Shown here piece by piece: positions 1-11,300 of a stretch of DNA of 64,000 nucleotides (its first letter is position 1; each line of letters begins with the position of its first letter). The DNA comes from Stachybotrys elegans (Eukaryota > Ascomycota > Sordariomycetes > Hypocreales > Stachybotryaceae). Location of the stretch: positions 558,001 through 622,000 of the forward strand of contig JAGPNK010000003.1 of assembly GCA_020746835.1 (NCBI GenBank). Reading direction: 5' to 3'. The translations under genes and the position numbers were made by a program. The notes under the pieces are model-generated. The model saw only the letters and a program-made list of their open reading frames with translations. It made no database searches and had not been told where the DNA came from.

Positions 1-1
1 G

Positions 2-3000
2 GGCAAGACTCGTCTCGCCTCTCAGTATGCGCTATCAACCCAGGCGCGATACAAGTTTGTGTACTCGATCAACAGCTCGACCCTAGAATCCCTAAAGGCG
101 GGACTCGTGGCCCTTTACGAGCATCTGCAGCCACGCTTCCTGCACCAAGACGACACCAGTGACATGGAAATGCTGCATGGGATGCTTCAGGACTATGACG
201 GCGAGTGGCTCCTGGTGTTTTCGAGATGCGGAACCGCCGAGTCGTATCATGAGATCCTGCGCTTTCTTCCCGCTTCCGTCGGCCATTCTATTCTGACCCT
301 GGATACCGATTTTGACGATAGAGCCACTGCCGATCGGCTCACATCGACCATCCACAGCCGCTCGAGCAGCTCAGAAAGCCGCCGCACCACGACGGCCGTC
401 ATCAACCTGCTCCCGCTTTCGATCCAGGAGAGTGTTGATATGCTCCTTGCCGATAGCAGCCAAGTAGATCAAGACACCCGGCGCGAATACGAAGCGGCCG
501 TTGCTGTTGTGAACGACTTCACTGGGGGATACCCCCTCGATTTGATGTTGGCCAGATCCCGAGTCGTGGTGTACGGTTCTATCAGCGGTTGCTTGGACTC
601 GCTAGATCGGAACGCCCTCCAATGTCAACAGCAGGGGCGGCGGCGGCCGACTCCTATCTCCTCAGCGGTCGGCATCGGAAGTTCAAGCCGATCGATGATC
701 AACCGGTCCATAGGAATGCTCAGCCCAGTAGCGTCCGCCTTGTTTGCTATCATGTGCCATCTCAACACATTTCATATCAGAAAGCGGCTTTTCTTCCCAA
801 ACCAACAGTTCCGCTGGAGCCCTGCTTTCCGGGACGGGCGAGTTGGCGGCACCGGTATAAAGAAGCCATACCAGGCGGAGAGCGAGTTTGACGATTTAGT
901 CTCGGAACTAATCTCTGCAGGGCTTGTCCAGCTTCTCACGAGTGAGAGGGATGAAGAGAGCGTCTACAGCATCCACCCCGAGGTCGGGAGAAGAGCTCGG
1001 GAGATTCAGCGGCTCACAGTATCCACGGGCAGCTCCGCCAAGGCGCTGGAGGCTGCCATTGGCATCGTCGCGGAATGTATTCCTCATTACGATGAAACGG
1101 GCGCCTCCGCGAACGACTGGATGTTCGCCGAGGCCATGCTGCCGCACTTCCATGTCTGCAATTCTCTTGCTAAAGACATGGGTGGTGCGTGCGACTTGTC
1201 TCTGCAATGGCTCCGGCTGAAAGTCGCTGGCCTGCTGTATATCTGGAGGGGAGACCACGACGCGACAATAGCTGCCACTGCGGCTGCGCTGGACTCTCTG
1301 CCGACGACGCCGCTGCAGCCACGCAATGCGGCCGAGTGGGAGCTCTTGGTCCTAGAGGCAAGGGTCAAGTCCATCTTCACGGTTCCCGAGTGTCTGGACA
1401 GCAGATCCATGATAGCTTTTACCAAGACGGTACTGCAAAAGTGCCGCGAGCAGCGCGGAGAGAGAAACAACCTCACGGCGAGAATGAAATGCATCCATGG
1501 ATGGGCCCGCCGATTTCTGGAGCCGCAGGAGAGTATTCAAAGCCTCCACGAGGCGTACAGATACTTCTCCGAGACCCTAGGCCCTACCAGCGGGGTCGCC
1601 TTGATGGCGGTTGCGAGACTCTGTGCCGTCCAGATTCAAAGCACCAACCCTGAAACGCGCGCCGAGGGCCTGGAGACACTCAGCAGCATGTCGGATGTCC
1701 TTGATGAGAAGGATATTATGAGCCGCGCCGGTCTCGAGAGCGCGGCAACCATTATTGAGACGTTGGCGTCGGCCTTTGGGTCCAGCGATGCCGACTACGC
1801 AAAGGCCGAGCATCTCAGCCGCAGGGCCCTCGCCATCTACCGCCGGTCTCCCAAGAAGAGCCACTCTTTCATCTCATGGCGAGTATACCACGTCCTCCAC
1901 ATGCTCGGGCAGCGGCAGCTCTGGGACCAGATGGCGCTATTTCTTCAGCAACAGCCCGAGATGGCCATGGTCTCAACCCGCTTCACGGCTCACTGGAGTA
2001 GCACCTTTGAGCTTCTCGATCATGACTTTAGGTCCTTTCACTGCATTAAGAAAGTGACGGACATCATCGCAGCCGTTGACGGGCTGGCCGGGCGGTGGTT
2101 TGGACCCAACCCGTGTCCTAGAGAGACCCTGTTCGACATGCGGTACACCGTCTCAGAGCTCGCCGATGCTGGCGACTACGAACGGGCCTTGACAGTTGCA
2201 GTGGAGCAGTACCTGCCGTTTGCAAGAAATCTTCTGCGCAGTGGCTTTTGGGTTCGCAACAGCGACATGGTTGGCTTGGTTCTAGACCTGATGGCCGAGG
2301 TCCTGCTCAAAACACACGGCGATTTTAGCGTGCTTTCCTGGCCTGGGATATCTGGGCTGCAGATACAGGAGGCCGGGAAACGGGTGAGCTCCGACAATGG
2401 TGACCTCTCCAGCCTAGACGCGGAGTATGTCGGGCTATGGAATAGAACCTGGGCTACGCTTGAGGGGCAGAGCTATGGGATAACCATTGACTCCAGAAAG
2501 GCCTTCTTCGACGACGTCGATGGTGGGCCCGACTCGTATCTGCTTATCGCGACCTATGTCGGCAGCCTTGACATGGTCAATCTCGTCTTGCAACGGAGTC
2601 CGGATGTGAATTCGAGGAGCTCTTGCGGCAAGACAGCGATATACTACGCCGCCAAGTTTCAGCACTTCAGAATACTCCTGCGCCTTATTGAAGCCTCTAA
2701 AACGGTGCCAGAGTTCTACTTTGATGGTACCACCCTCCTGCACATCTTGTGTGCCGAGAAAACCACACCCGACCCTATGAGCGAGGAAGAGGATGGCGAC
2801 GCCGATCGAGACCGGCTTACTGCAGTGGCTGAAGTGCTAAGGTTGGGTTGCGATCCGGACAAACCAGATATGTTTGGTAAAACGGCCCTGCACTTGGCGA
2901 TTAGGAATGGGTTCCTTGCCATTGCAGAGAAACTACGGTCAACAAGCGACCTAGGCGGTTCCGAGGGATTGAACTCAAGTCAGGCGCTTGTCGGAAGCCC

Positions 3001-4518
3001 TACATCCATCGTTTCAAGTCCTTCGGCCCACGCCGAATCTACACCGGGCATATTGAATTCAGACGGGGGCGATGACCAGACGACGGATAGAGATGACGAT
3101 TACCGCATGGGAAGTAGCTCATACGATAGATACGAGCAAGAGAACCGTGATATATTTGACCGAGTCGACTCCATCATCAAGGCCAAGTTCTGGCCGGATC
3201 TGTCATCCGCTGAGCGCGTTGTATCCGCTCTTCACAGTCTCAGCTATAACCAGAGGGCTATTATATATCAATTCCATCATTATAGCCACCCCAACGAAGC
3301 GGACGGGCTACAGGGCAACAATGGAGACCACAGTTCTTGGAACGGACACGGTAGCTTCCCGCTCAGGAAACGACGCCGTGGTGACAAGGACGGACAAAGA
3401 AACCCGGCTGGTGGTGGCAATGGTGACGGCGAAGGCAACGATGATAATGACGAGGGCGGCGGCGGTGACGGTCGAGACAACAATTCCGGCACGAGGCAGA
3501 ATCCAAGGCGACAGAGGGAGCAATGTCGATTCTTATGTCCGTTCAACCTTTTCAACCCCGAATTGCACAATACGACTTCTTGTGCGGGCCCGGGGTGGCC
3601 AGATCTACGATACTTGAAGTAAGTTCTGCATTCTAACTATTCTTGTCATCATCCATGATATTCACCCACGCGAAGGGAGCATCTGCAAAGATCCCATCGG
3701 GTATACAGATGCCCTCGGTGCGCCCTCGACCTCGAAACCTGCGAGAAGCTGGGAGAGCATCTGACCATGGTAAAGTGCACATTCGATTGCCAAACATGCA
3801 GCATTTCTTGCGATCAGCCTGGAACACCACAGTGCAAGCCACGCAAGGAAGAAGGCCCCCCAAAGGAGGTGGCCTTCTTCAAGTGGCAGCTGGTGGAAAA
3901 GGTCCTGACCAAGAGCGACGACAAACAGCGCGGGCTGTCAGATGTCGGAAGATATGAGAAGTTGTGGAGTATTATATTTCCTTTCGCGCCTGTCCCTCGA
4001 AGCCCATGTAAGTGAACCCCAGAAGAGGGGAAAGGACATGGAAACCAATACCTAGAGGTTTCCTTCCATAGGCCTGTTCGCTCCCCTTGCGCCGCCGACT
4101 GCTGATCATCCATCGTCTACCTTTAGATAGCCGACACCATCCTTTTAACCCGGGGGAGGTTGAGAGAGCGAAGCGCCAAATCTTCCACGACAAGATCAGG
4201 AATAACCCCGAGATTGCTGGGTTTGAGTCAATCGTCATGGCTGCCCTCCAAGAAGCGGATGAACTGGTAGGCAGACAGCCGCCCGCCCCCTCGTTCGCAC
4301 AGGAGGTTTCGCCCGCGCGGGAGCTGGACATGGTTGACCTGAGCCAACGCGACCCGGATCTAATGCGGATGGTGCCTTATATATCTGAACAACCGGCCTC
4401 GCATGACGAACTGGAAGATGCCGTGCTGCGTGGGCAAGCTTCAGCTCGTGAGGAACCCGGGGGGCTGTTTGCTGGGAGACAGGGGCGGGCGCTGGAGAGC
4501 TGCCTGATGGCTGGCTAG
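2..4518 (+). CDS. STAND/NB-ARC-like receptor with ankyrin repeats and C-terminal zinc-finger module (5' partial)
   Basis: Proposed CDS is join(<2..3618, 3676..4007, 4127..4518), 1,446 residues visible, start lost at the window edge. The first codons read GKTRLASQYA, the end of a Walker A P-loop. About 60 residues on is WLLVFSRCG, where the family has LLIFDNAD, so the Walker B Asp is missing; the usual TSR sensor is also absent. A GGYPL motif (about residue 180) and a winged-helix-like segment follow, then a long helical TPR-like middle, then ankyrin repeats (about 840-980, e.g. GKTALHLAIRNGF). Intron 1 (3619-3675, GTAAGT, CTAAC) removes an apparent stop and joins a Cys/His-rich module: CPF, GPGW, then KEHLQRSHRVYRCPRC, a layout common at fungal protein C-termini. 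Intron 2 is 4008-4126. Such receptors act in non-self recognition; that role is inferred. Confidence 0.82.
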
Positions 4519-4881
4519 ATGCCGGATTGGAGGGATCTGTACTCTTTTCACTTGTCTCCGACCTAGGTAACACTGCTCTTGGTAGCTTTAGCCCAAGAAG
4601 GGTTCCGGGCAGGCACCCCTTCCCCCAGAGTGGAACATCGACGCCATAAATGTTGCAGTCATGGTCACATGTGTATGTATATGGCTTTACACGGCACGGA
4701 GCGGCTCCGAGGTCGCCTTTGGGACACGAACATTTAACCGCCCATCGCTCCGACATGTGGAGCTTCTGATGTACAGTAGATAGATGTACAAGAAGACGAA
4801 TCGCGTACCAATGCATCCATCCATCAATACATGACCAACACTCCTGTAAGCCAAAATATTCGAACCCACTCGTCCATCACC
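4519..4881. other. Intergenic spacer
   Basis: This stretch separates the receptor from the esterase gene. It holds no open frame with family similarity. It should carry the terminator of the upstream gene and the promoter of the downstream one, but I see no clear TATA box. Confidence 0.5.
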
Positions 4882-6048
4882 ATGCCTCAACTTCAGCTCC
4901 TCCCCCTCCTCCTCCTCCTCCTCCTCCTTCAGGCTCTCGCCCTAGCCCTTCCCAGCCAAATACCTACTAGATCCACCACCCGCCTCCCCAATCCCTTCAT
5001 CTTCGCTGACGGCCGCACCGTCGCTACCGCCGCCGAATGGACATGTCGCCAACAAGAAATTCTCTACATCTTTGAACAATACGAGCTTGGCGACCTGCCC
5101 CCCGCGTCCGATTCTCTCACGGCCTCGCTCTCTAACACGACGCTGTCCATCAGCGTCACCGCGGCGGGACGCTCCGCTACTTTCACCGTCGCCATCCGCC
5201 GGGGCTCCGGCTCCGGCTCCGGCCCCTCCCCGGCCATCATCGCCATGGGCAACGCCCTCGTACCATTTGACAGCCGCATTTCCCTCCTCACCTTCAACAA
5301 CAGTGCCTTTGCCGCGCAAAACGGTAGCGGAAGCCGCGGCGAGGGCATCTTCTACAACATCTTTGGCAGCGGGCACTCGGCCGGCGCGCTGACGGCCTGG
5401 GCCTGGGGCGTGTCGCGCATCATCGACGCCCTCGAGAAGCTCGGCCCGCAGGCCTCGGGCATCGATGCCACGCGCCTCGGCGTGACGGGCTGCTCGCGCA
5501 ACGGCAAGGGCGCCTTCGTCGCCGGCGCGCTGGACAGGCGCATCGCCCTGACGATCCCGCAGGAGTCCGGCGCGGGCGGCTCCGCCAGCTGGCGCATCTC
5601 GGACAGGCTCAAGGCCGGCGGGGCCAACATTCAGACGGCGGATCAGATCGTCGGCGAGAACGTCTGGTTCTCGACGCGCTTCAACAGCCACGTCCATGCC
5701 ATCACCAGCACGCCCTACGACCACCACTTCCTCGCCGGGCTTGTCGCGCCGCGGGGGCTGTACATCCCCGAGAACAGCATCGACTGGCTGGGCCCCGTGT
5801 CCATGACGGGCGCTATGCGAGCCGCACGCCACATCTATACGGCGCTGGGCGTCAGTGAGAACATGGGCTTCTCGCTCGTTGGTGGCCACGGGCACTGCCA
5901 ATTCCCTAGCTCGCAGAACGCCGAGATTGCCCAATTCATTGACTATTTCCTCCTGGGGGGTACGACGAAGCCGCGGGTGATTGATCGCTCGGATGTGACG
6001 GTTGATCTGGATCAATGGGTTGACTGGACGGCGCCGACTCTAAGTTAG
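4882..6048 (+). CDS. 4-O-methyl-glucuronoyl methylesterase, CE15 (Cip2/GE2-like), secreted
   Basis: This single-exon gene encodes 388 residues. CE15 enzymes cut the ester between 4-O-methyl-glucuronic acid of xylan and lignin alcohols outside the cell. The catalytic motif GCSRNGKGA places the nucleophile at Ser205; PQES places the acid at Glu228, 23 residues later, the same spacing as Ser278/Glu301 in Trichoderma Cip2; GGHGHC (His336/338) supplies the base. The start at 4882 is chosen over an in-frame ATG at 4831 because it begins directly with a poly-Leu signal peptide, encoded by a CTC run at about 4904-4927. There is no CBM1 cellulose-binding module; the protein ends soon after the catalytic core. 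A Gly-Ser-rich loop lies at residues 108-115. Confidence 0.93.
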   Translation: MPQLQLLPLLLLLLLLQALALALPSQIPTRSTTRLPNPFIFADGRTVATAAEWTCRQQEILYIFEQYELGDLPPASDSLTASLSNTTLSISVTAAGRSATFTVAIRRGSGSGSGPSPAIIAMGNALVPFDSRISLLTFNNSAFAAQNGSGSRGEGIFYNIFGSGHSAGALTAWAWGVSRIIDALEKLGPQASGIDATRLGVTGCSRNGKGAFVAGALDRRIALTIPQESGAGGSASWRISDRLKAGGANIQTADQIVGENVWFSTRFNSHVHAITSTPYDHHFLAGLVAPRGLYIPENSIDWLGPVSMTGAMRAARHIYTALGVSENMGFSLVGGHGHCQFPSSQNAEIAQFIDYFLLGGTTKPRVIDRSDVTVDLDQWVDWTAPTLS

Positions 6049-6690
6049 GGATGTTGCCAATACCATATAGCCATTACGGATAATGTATCTCGAATAAGTC
6101 TTGAACAAGATTGTCTATTGTGATCAACTGTGGTAAACTGACGCGCCATGATTCCAGGTATACATTCTTTGACGTATTAATGAAGCGACTCCAGCTACTC
6201 TCAACATATCCAAGTCTCAAAGGAAACAGCTAAGTATGGAGCAGACAGTAGTCATACTGTTCATGGACCATCAGCCGCCTTCATGCCGGGTCTCTTTCCT
6301 ACCCTCGTCGAATACAGCTCTGCTCGTCCTAGCCCCTCAACCATACAGTCATGAAAACACCCGGGTAGTCCTGAATGCATCGAGCGATACAGTGACAGAA
6401 TGGATATCCCATGACGTCCATCCCAAAGTCTCCAAGTTCCCTCTTGTATCGTCTTAGTTGCCATGACATGCCAGGTATCATGTAGAGTCACAGTCTCTTG
6501 CTAGTAGTGCAATCTCTAAGTAAATGGATTTCATTAATTTGCTGCGAAAACTGATCCTTATATCCCATTGCTCCCAAGCACCATTGGCACCAGCCATCCC
6601 TTGCTACTATTATACACGCCAGCCAGACGCAGACAGATACGCCCAATTTCCCAGGTCCCAAACAAGGTTGCTCAATTTTCGTACGTCGCC
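6049..6690. other. Convergent intergenic region
   Basis: The esterase and msh6 converge here, so this holds two 3' ends. Short open frames on both strands show no family features. I see no gene or repeat. Confidence 0.5.
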
Positions 6691-9600
6691 CTACAGGGTC
6701 TCAATGGCCTTCAGCAGAACATCCATGCCCGCCTGGCTGAAATCATCCTTGTCCTCCAAAAGTGAACCGACGTCGCTAAGGATTCCCAGTGGAATGTAGC
6801 AGCCCGTCTTGGCCTTATCGAGGCTATCCTTCAGGCGACTCGTGTGCTCCCATTCCTTGGCAGCTACTTCGGCCCGCTCAATGACGCGGCTTGAGATACC
6901 ACACATGGCAGCGCAGTGCATACCGAAACTGCCCTCTGCGACACCGTCTTCCAGCTTGTAAAGGAAGGTAATCTTGCGCTCTTCATCGTCAACATGAATG
7001 CGCATACGTCGTGCTCTGATCTCAGGGTGGTTCTCGAACTCGGTCGCCAGAGAGTGGTAGTGAGTAGCGAAGAACCCAACGCAGCCAATATGGGTGGCTA
7101 CGTGATGCAACACAGCCTGGGCTACAGCGACACCATCATAGGAGCTGGTTCCGCGGCCGAGCTCATCGAGAATGACGAGGGAGCGGGGAGTAGCCTCGGA
7201 CAAGATCTTCTTGGTTTCCGACAACTCGACGAAAAAGGTGGATTGCGCAGCAAAGATGTTGTCGTTGGCTCCGAGACGAGACATGATGCGGTCCACAGGA
7301 GTAAGCTTGGCCGAGACGGCGGGTACGAAGCACCCAATCTGCGCCATGATGACGGCAATGCAGGACTGAGGCAAGTTAGCTCAAGAAAACGCAATACAAG
7401 AATGGGATGAATTACCATGCGGAGAATCGTCGACTTTCCGGCCGCGTTGGCACCAGTGAGAAGGTTAATCTTGGCCTGGTCACCACCTAGCTTGATGTCG
7501 TTGGGAATAAAGTCGCTGACAGTGTTGATCATGCACGGGTGCCTCAGCTCTTCAAACTGCACCAGGCTGCGCTCCTCGTCGACAAACTGCGGTCGGCAGC
7601 ATGGCTGTCCCATGCTGGTGGATGCACGGGCAAGGCTGACGAGGCAATCCAGCTGAGCCACAACCTTGATGGCCTTGAGCCAGGTGTCGTAGTCAATGTC
7701 AAACTTCTTGAAGAAGCGCGCCGCAACATCTCGAACAAGCTGCGAATGAGTCTCCTCGGCCTCCTGCAGTTCGCGAACAAGCTGAGAAAGAGCAGGAAAG
7801 TACCAGCGCTTGACGCTCTGGGTAGCCGACATCTGGCGCCAGCTCGAAGGAACCTTGACCGACTTGGGTGTCTCCATCTGGTAAATCTCCTTGCCAATGT
7901 CGGTAAACTTGAGCGTCTTGCACTTCAGCTCCGCTCGCTTCTCCCTAAGAAGGACATCGAGCTGCTCCTTGATCTCGGCAATACGGTCGTGGCTCTCGTC
8001 AAAATCCTCCTCGATGCCGCGCTCGGGGATGAGCATCTTTTCATCCCGCGCTTTTCGGCGATCAAAGGCGGATCTCCAGTAGCTCAAGGGTTCCTCCAGG
8101 TCGGGCACCGCAGCAATGAGGCGATCGACAAGAGGATTTCCTCCCTTGAACGAGGCCGTGAGCTCCATGGTGTACTGGATCTGCTCGAAGCCTTCTAGCA
8201 CTCGCACAAAGTCCTCGGGCTTGCAGACACCAGCATGAATGCGCGAAATGAGACGCTCCAAGTCTGGCATCTTAACCAAGGAGGAAGCGAACTGATCACG
8301 CACCGAGAAGTCTGCATTCAGCATCTCCACAGCATCCAGCCTCTCGTTGATTCGCTCAATGTTGCACAGAGGGTGGGCAACCCACTGGCGGAATTGACGC
8401 TTTCCAAATGGCGTGACGCATTTGTTGAGTAGGCTGAAGAGTGTTCCTTCGTCGCTGCCGTTGACAGAGTTGGAGAAGAGCTCGAGGTTGATGAGGGTCT
8501 GGCCATCCAGTACGAGCGACGAATTCTTCTGGATGGGGTTGTATGTCTCAAAGTTTCCTTGAGAGAGGAGAGGGCGTTCCAGCTTGAGGAAGCGAAGGTA
8601 GGAAACAAGACCTCCAAACGCCGACATGACAAGATCATTGTCCTTGAACTCCTGGAGTGCCTCGGGCCAGACCTCTTCTGTCTCGTCATCTGCCATAAAG
8701 TACTTTCCGCTGTTTAGTTCTCGGCGAGACATGTCGGCGTCCCAGAACTCGGTTCCAGGCTTGAGGTGCGTCCAGATGGTGGTAGGGCTGGTGCCATTCT
8801 TGAGGATGCGCAGGGCCTTGGTCGACAGGCGGGACTTTTCAAGGAGCAGCTCTCGAGGGCCAGTTTGGGCAATCAATGTCTCAAACTTGGTGAGGTCGAC
8901 ATCGTCAACAAAGCCAGAGAGGGAGAATCGGCCAGTGGCGGTGTCGGCAATAGCGACACCAAAGGCTGGCATGTCGTCAACAACAGACTCCTTGATCGCC
9001 ACGCAGTAGGCAGCCATATCATCCTGCAGCATGCCGCCGTCCACTAGCGTGCCTGCAGTGAGGACGCAGGCCAGCTGACGGGAGATGACCTTGTCGGCCT
9101 TTTTGCCGCTGGTGTCTTGGCGCTCACGCATCTCCTTGCCCAGGTTGGTCTCCATCTGGTCTACACGAGCAACCTTGTACTGCTTGGCGATGAACTGGTT
9201 TACCCAGTGGTCCAGAGAGCCCTCGGGAACTCCCACCATGCGCATGTTGACCCTGTCAGTCATCTTGAAGTCGAATTCCTGGTGTCCGATGGTGGCATCA
9301 TTCTCATAGAGCTCGTAGAACTTGCCCTTCTTGAAGAAGACAATGGTATCCCAGTGGTTCTGCTTAATCTCCCAGTACTGCTTCTCAAAGGGAGAGAACT
9401 TGTTCCAGGCGGCAGGTGGGATATGGATGGTTCGAGGGTCATATTCGGGATCACCTGGAGCGCGCTTTTCCTTGTCCCGGATATTAGCCAGCCAGGGGTA
9501 GCGGTCCTCGGGCTCTCGCGTGTGCGCCTTCTCCTTGAACTTGGGATCCCGCGCAGCTCGTTCGGTAGGTTTGGTGACTGGGTGCTTCTCGGTTGACTCG

Positions 9601-10472
9601 GGATCATAATTCCACTGGGCTGCTGTTGACCCCGAGGGCGCATCATCCATGGGCTCATCGTCCTCGGGAATCAGGTCGGGTTCCTGTACTGGGGAGATGT
9701 TGGATCGTTTGCGAGACGCAGACGCTTTGGCAGGGCGCTTCCTCTTTTTCGACTTGCGATTATCATCGGACTCGTCCGAGACGACAAAGTCATCCATGTC
9801 GTCTGGTACTGTTAGTGAATGCCTAGTAGGAAGAGGGGGGACTAACCATCGTCTTCCTGGGCCTCGGCGGCGTCTTCCTCGTCATAATCGTCTTCATCTC
9901 TCACAACGGCGCGAGCTCTACTTCGGCGCTGCTGAGAGGGGCGATGGCGCTCATGAGCAAAGGGATCTTCGTCTTCATCTGAAGATTCGGCGTAACTAAC
10001 GACCTTTTTGACCTAAGAGAATGAGCAAGACGTCGAGAGAAGACGGCGGGCAACGAACCTTGCGAGTAGGACTGCTCCCTTGGGCGGCGGCGAGCTGCGA
10101 CACCTTTTTGACGGCGCGCACGGTTTCGACAGTCGATTCCATGTTCTCTTGGGAGCTCGGGGGCTCGGGGGCGTCGCTGCTAGGGACGGGCGTCTTGAGC
10201 TTGTCCGAGGGCTTGGGCTTGGGAAGCGTGTTGGCCTTTGTGGTCTCTTTCAAGCAGGAACGGGTGGTTGCGGGAGAAACCTTTTTGGAGAGAGGCGAAG
10301 AGGAGGGCGGCACAGCGGGGGTGGATGCGGAAGCTGAGGCCGATGCGGGCGATGACTTCTGAAAGAAGGAGTAGATGGAGCGCTGCTTGGCCGACGACGA
10401 TGCCGATGCAGCTGGCTTTGTGGCCTTGGCCGGTGTGCGAGCATTGCTGCTCTTCTTGTCAGCTGCCGCCAT
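6691..10472 (-). CDS. msh6: DNA mismatch repair protein MSH6
   Basis: Proposed CDS is complement(join(6691..7365, 7416..9802, 9847..10012, 10059..10472)), about 1,213 residues. MSH6 pairs with MSH2 as MutS-alpha and recognises base mismatches and small loops in the nucleus. The N-terminus has a PIP box (QRSIYSFF) for PCNA binding, then an acidic, basic-patch linker. The mismatch-contacting Phe-x-Glu motif is in KFYELYEND; Walker A is GANAAGKST; Walker B with signature loop is LVILDELGRGTSSYDG. The 7366-7415 intron falls just after the P-loop. The intron near 9803-9846 is 44 bp, or 38 bp with the upstream acceptor; both keep frame. The 10013-10058 intron has a weaker GTTCGT donor. Start is the first ATG. 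Confidence 0.93.
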
Positions 10473-11300
10473 GCTGGCAATGATGAATTATTGGAGTGAC
10501 GGCTGGCAGGCAGTGATGCAAATGCAGGTTTTCTGGTGGCGTAATGCGACGGTAGTCGGTCGGAGGAGCGGGATGCAGGCGATTAAAAGACAATATTGGA
10601 ACAGAACAGCAAGAGCAGAGGAAGAGAAAAGGAGGGCGACGCGTTCAAAGACAAGGTTCAGCCTGGGATCGTCGTGGCTGAAAGCAAATGTCCAGGGGCC
10701 TGTCTCGGTCTAGGGATCTTATCAGCTAGACCGCGTCGCGGGTCGCGTCCACGCGTAAAGCTGCAGACCACGTGCGAGACGGCGCTAGACTACGATAGCA
10801 CTGTGGGCAGAAAAAGCAGCCAATTTAACCTCCATACTATGGATGAGACGAGAAGATTGAAGTCTGGTTGTGCTCTTCTATGCGATGCGACACGAACCAA
10901 TAAATATGTATTCAATCTGCATGCTTTTGTTCGCAATGTCCACACTGTGTGGTTGATATACAGCCTGTGATGGCTTCCTAATGCAAGTCGGTAACATTGG
11001 GCAAGCTCTTAGCTATGCTGTCAGACCCAATTGCAATGCGAATAAGAAATTCAATGAGAAATAAAAATAAAAATAAATAACACAAAATAAATCCAGTAAT
11101 ATGTCCTTACAGAATACTCCTGGAACTGCCTTGAAGCCGCCGAGTGCCGGCCTGAAATTCTCACCATTTTCACCATAATTCCCATGCAAACTTTTCACCA
11201 TGACCCCACCTTTGCACCACTCTTGATCCGTCTTGACCCCGCCAAATATCTGATTTTATTTGAGCGACGTCGAGCCTCGACGATCCAAACCCAGGCCATC
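10473..11300. other. Divergent promoter region between msh6 and dph2
   Basis: The two genes diverge, so both promoters lie here. An A-rich low-complexity tract occupies about 11040-11095 (repeated AAATA units). No coding potential is evident. Confidence 0.5.

Noticed and set aside
4942..6015. Open frame of 357 codons on the minus strand
   Set aside because: It is antisense to the CE15 esterase and has no family feature.
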